Assembly (NCBI GenBank): GCA_017474515.1
Contig: JAFVHN010000080.1
Span: 1-39,523 of the forward strand
Origin: Prevotella sp.
GTDB taxonomy: Bacteria > Bacteroidota > Bacteroidia > Bacteroidales > Bacteroidaceae
Reading direction: 5' to 3'
Length of the DNA stretch: 39,523 bases
Shown: piece after piece, positions 37,526 through 39,523 of the stretch
Layout: each line of letters opens with the position of its first letter
Position numbering within the stretch: the stretch's first letter is position 1
Made by a program: the position numbers and the translations under genes
Notes under the pieces: model-generated
Seen by the model: only the letters and a program-made list of their open reading frames with translations
Database searches by the model: none
Told to the model about the DNA's origin: nothing

Positions 37526-38412
37526 CAGAATGCCCTCCTGTGAATAACCGACGCATCCATTTCTTCCAACGTTCCCACTCCCGTGCGGGCCATCACCCCG
37601 GCCAGCTCGGCCGTCATCTGGTCGATACGCCGTGCCACGCTCTCAGCCCCCTCCTTGAGGAGCGGCATCAGGTGTCGGCCCACCGACACGGCTTTCGCTC
37701 CGAGGGTCAGGCATTTGTATGCGTCCATTCCGCTTTCTATTCCACAATCCACGAACACCGGCACGCTGCCACCGGTTGCCGACAGGATGTCTTGCACGAC
37801 CATCAGCGGCGGAACGGCATATTGTATCATGCCGTGATGGTGCGACACCACCATGCCCGCGCATCCGGCCTTCAGGCATTTTTCGGCATCGTGTACGCTG
37901 AGCACCCCTTTCACTATAAACGGCACTCCTTCGGCAGCTTGCACGAAGTCGGCCAGTTCCTCCGTCGTCTTGGCTTTCATGGGCAGGCCGAACACATTAT
38001 CGTAGCCTCCCTCGGAATTGAAGGCATGGTCGATGTCCATTCCCACCGCCATGCAGCCCGCTTTCACGGCATGCTCAATCTTGCGGAACACCACTTGGTT
38101 GTCGGCATGGGGCTTGATAATCTTGATGGTTCGCGCTCCGGTGGCCACAATCTCCTCAAGTTCACTTTCGCTGCCCATTCCCACCCAGTGCACGGCCCCG
38201 CTCAGTTGGGCGGCCTGCGCATAGACGGTCATGCCGTCGTGGCGCGTGTTGTTCAGGTGCGACAGGGCAGCCGTCATCACCGGCGTGTGGAACGTTTCCC
38301 CGAACAGCGTCATGCGGGTGGAGGGCGCGACGGCGTCCACATACCGCGTTTCCACCAGCAGGGAGTCGAAATAGTCTCGCGTTATTTTGTCAGAGTCGGA
38401 TGTATATTGCAT
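37525..38412 (-). CDS. FMN-dependent alpha-hydroxy-acid oxidizing protein with altered active-site motif
   Basis: 295 residues, shorter than typical glycolate or lactate oxidases (about 350-380). A TIM barrel with GCMAVGMDIDHAF (119-131), the FMN lysine in FIVKGVL (Lys168) and GAKAVSVGRHL near the C-terminus supports the FMN-dehydrogenase family (PF01070). The catalytic His/Arg motif SNHGGR is replaced by SHHHGM (190-195): a His is kept but the substrate-carboxylate Arg is Met. The pattern MDIDHAF with SHHHGM is shared with anaerobe homologues, to my knowledge, so it is probably a distinct subfamily rather than a decayed gene. It follows the 38415-38813 gene by two bases. Confidence 0.82.
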   Translation of the reverse strand: MQYTSDSDKITRDYFDSLLVETRYVDAVAPSTRMTLFGETFHTPVMTAALSHLNNTRHDGMTVYAQAAQLSGAVHWVGMGSESELEEIVATGARTIKIIKPHADNQVVFRKIEHAVKAGCMAVGMDIDHAFNSEGGYDNVFGLPMKAKTTEELADFVQAAEGVPFIVKGVLSVHDAEKCLKAGCAGMVVSHHHGMIQYAVPPLMVVQDILSATGGSVPVFVDCGIESGMDAYKCLTLGAKAVSVGRHLMPLLKEGAESVARRIDQMTAELAGVMARTGVGTLEEMDASVIHRRAF

Positions 38413-38414
38413 TG

Positions 38415-38813
38415 TTATAGCGATTTATTGGATAATGCTTCGTTTATTTCGTCCATCTTCTCGTCCGTCAACTCGTACTTCCCAATCACATAGATGGCCA
38501 GCACGAACAGCACGGCGGGAATGATGGTGACCAGCCACAGGATGCCTTGTTCAGCCATCGGCGGCTGCACGGCCTCTCCGGCCTTGAATCCCACCCAGGC
38601 CAGCACCAGTCCGGGAATGACGCCGCCAAGAGCCTTGGCTTTCATGTCGTCGAGGGCCTGGGCCAGCTTTTCTCTTAATTGTTCGTTGGTCATACGCTTA
38701 ACAGCTTTTTCGGTGTCGCCCTGCCTGTCTCCATGGGGTGAATGGCAAGAAAAGCACACCCCGCAAAAAATCAGCATCAGGATAAAACACCCCTTTGTGT
38801 ATTTCGAATTCAT
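38415..38813 (-). CDS. Small lipoprotein fused to a transporter-like C-terminal tail
   Basis: 132 residues. Residues 1-24 form a lipoprotein-type signal (FILMLIFCGVCFSC). A charged helix (KRMTNEQLREKLAQALDDMKAKA) comes next, then LGGVIPGLVLAWVGFKAGE and a second hydrophobic helix (WLVTIIPAVLFVLAIYVIG) followed by KYELTDEKMDEINEAL. The last 70 residues look like the final two helices and tail of glycoside-pentoside-hexuronide:cation symporters. The gene may be a remnant of a lost sugar symporter joined to a new N-terminus. It is the first gene of the operon, with a -7 element at 38866-38873. Confidence 0.65.
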   Translation of the reverse strand: MNSKYTKGCFILMLIFCGVCFSCHSPHGDRQGDTEKAVKRMTNEQLREKLAQALDDMKAKALGGVIPGLVLAWVGFKAGEAVQPPMAEQGILWLVTIIPAVLFVLAIYVIGKYELTDEKMDEINEALSNKSL

Positions 38814-38865
38814 ATATATATAGTTGTTTCCTTTGTCTTAGGAAGGAATGACGGGTTACGGGGGA

Positions 38866-38873
38866 CAAAGATA
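38866..38873 (-). promoter_or_regulatory. -7 promoter element for the 38813-35054 operon
   Basis: TATCTTTG on the minus strand matches TAnnTTTG and would give a leader of about 45 bases. No good -33 is seen. Confidence 0.6.
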
Positions 38874-39051
38874 CTAAAAAAAGATAAATGAAATGCGATA
38901 AATAATAAAGTTTTTTTACAAAATCCCTAAATTCCTTTGACATGCGCAACAAAATAGTGCCATCCCCGCAACACTTCCCTTGGCCACGGCCAAATAGTGT
39001 AAAGAATGAGAGAGGGGGTGTAATGAATGTGTAATGAATAATTCATTGTTT

Positions 39052-39094
39052 TAGGGGAAAAAATAAAAGGAAAGCCTTTGAAAGCTTTCCTTTT
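39052..39094 (-). terminator. Terminator of the tRNA operon
   Basis: AAAAGGAAAGC (39065-39075) is complementary to 39084-39094, and on the minus strand the stem is followed by TTTATTTTTT. It lies 12 bases past the tRNA-Ser 3' end. Confidence 0.85.
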
Positions 39095-39105
39095 ACTGAG
39101 GTTTG

Positions 39106-39193
39106 CGGAAGGTGAGGGATTCAAACCCCCGATACCCGAAAAGGGTATACCGGATTTCGAGTCCAGCGCGATCGATCACTCTGCCAACCTTCC
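39106..39193 (-). tRNA. tRNA-Ser (anticodon CGA)
   Basis: 88 bases. Acceptor GGAAGGT pairs with ACCTTCC, discriminator G; anticodon stem CTGGA/TCCGG with loop CTCGAAA gives CGA (reads UCG); a long variable arm (TATACCC/GGGTATC type) identifies serine; T loop GGTTTGAATCC. CCA is not encoded. Second in a two-tRNA unit. Confidence 0.95.
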
Positions 39194-39217
39194 TTTGTTC
39201 AGACCTCCTTTCGCGTG

Positions 39218-39288
39218 AGGTGCGTAGCGGAGTCGAACCGCTCTATACGGTTTTGCAGACCGTCACATAACCGCTTTGTTAACGCACC
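39218..39288 (-). tRNA. tRNA-Cys (anticodon GCA)
   Basis: 71 bases. Acceptor GGTGCGT pairs with ACGCACC, discriminator U as expected for cysteine; anticodon stem ACGGT/ACCGT with loop CTGCAAA gives GCA; T arm GCGGTTCGACTCCGC. CCA is not encoded. It precedes tRNA-Ser by 24 bases on the same transcript. Confidence 0.95.
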
Positions 39289-39306
39289 ATTTTTGTTAAG
39301 CGGTTG

Positions 39307-39338
39307 CAAAGGTACGACAAAAAAGTCGAACCGCCAAA
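39307..39338 (-). promoter_or_regulatory. Promoter of the tRNA operon
   Basis: On the minus strand TTTG (39335-39338) and TACCTTTG (39307-39314) are 20 bases apart, an ideal Bacteroidetes promoter. Transcription would start near 39301, about 13 bases before mature tRNA-Cys. Confidence 0.8.
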
Positions 39339-39419
39339 TTTTTCTTGTTTTTTTTCTTTCCCGGCTTTCTTTCGGAGGGTTTTATAGAGTCAACCAGCAA
39401 GTGCAAGTTGGCTGCAAAG

Positions 39420-39523
39420 TTAGGTATAATGTTTGAAAAAGACCTCATTTGGTGTGAAGAAATTTAGTTTTTCCCTTGGTCTCCTGTTGATTTTGGCCTG
39501 TATTGAGGCTATTCTCTTGTCCG
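39420..39523 (-). CDS. IS30-family transposase, C-terminal end (runs off the window)
   Basis: The minus strand reads DKRIASIQAKINRRPREKLN then FFTPNEVFFKHYT and a TAA stop at 39420-39422. The pattern INxRPRxxLxFxTPxEVF is the hallmark end of IS30-family transposases. The 5' part lies beyond the window. The end of the element probably falls within about 39370-39419 (a CAACCAGCAAGTGCAAGTTGG stretch, possibly part of the terminal repeat, overlaps here), but I could not confirm the target duplication. Confidence 0.85.
   Translation of the reverse strand, partial: DKRIASIQAKINRRPREKLNFFTPNEVFFKHYT

Overview
The window looks like a chromosomal segment of a Bacteroidales bacterium, most likely Prevotella-like. 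Several genes have the Bacteroidetes sigma-70 type -7 element TAnnTTTG just upstream. The gene families also fit: DUF4876 and DUF6850 proteins, a type IX secretion tail, a CPS-type outer-membrane export lipoprotein with a BY-kinase, an OstA-like LptD, and tRNA genes without an encoded CCA. The species cannot be named from sequence alone. The window is bounded by insertion-sequence remnants: the end of a DDE transposase at 1-231 and the end of an IS30-family transposase at 39420-39523.

Layout. (1) 781-15325, all on the minus strand, is an exopolysaccharide/capsule locus. An upstream part (15325 down to 6949) encodes a Wza-type export lipoprotein, a Wzc-type tyrosine kinase/co-polymerase, a Wzy polymerase, a Wzx flippase, a GT2 glycosyltransferase and a beta-propeller protein. 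A downstream part with its own promoter at 6132-6139 (6056 down to 781) encodes an HpcH/HpaI aldolase, a fold-III PLP decarboxylase, an initiating sugar transferase, a class IV aminotransferase, a second GT2 and a second sugar transferase. The aldolase, aminotransferase and decarboxylase form a plausible route to an unusual amine or amino-acid decoration of the polymer. (2) 15448-16422 (+) is a bile-acid/sodium-symporter-like transporter. (3) 17029-23778 (-) is an outer-membrane operon: TonB-dependent receptor, small lipoprotein, T9SS-tailed protein, DUF4876 protein and DUF6850 barrel. (4) 24437-30773 (+) holds a CbbX/SpoVK-type AAA+ ATPase with a long structured leader, a YdfG-type dehydrogenase, peptidase T and a CPA2 antiporter. 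(5) 31276-34811 (-) holds a GNAT acetyltransferase and an LptD-like protein. (6) 35054-38813 (-) is an apparent five-gene operon with an FMN oxidoreductase, a TIM-barrel isomerase/epimerase, a DUF4380 protein, a secreted FG-GAP-like protein and an odd lipoprotein/transporter-tail chimera. (7) 39106-39288 (-) has tRNA-Ser(CGA) and tRNA-Cys(GCA).

The strongest unexplained signal is in the intergenic DNA. A composite, modular, hairpin-rich interspersed element occurs in up to four places (about 431-585, 6199-6880, 16438-16909, 30808-31180). All copies have the same orientation and the same module order, and all lie in 3' flanks of genes. Its long inverted repeat carries a compensatory base change between copies, which suggests selection on the folded form. 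Separately, many spaces between colinear genes are filled with short tandem words, mostly with a 7-base period, each space using a different word and often with an inverted partner. These resemble the short tandem repeats known from filamentous cyanobacteria but I know of no described function here.
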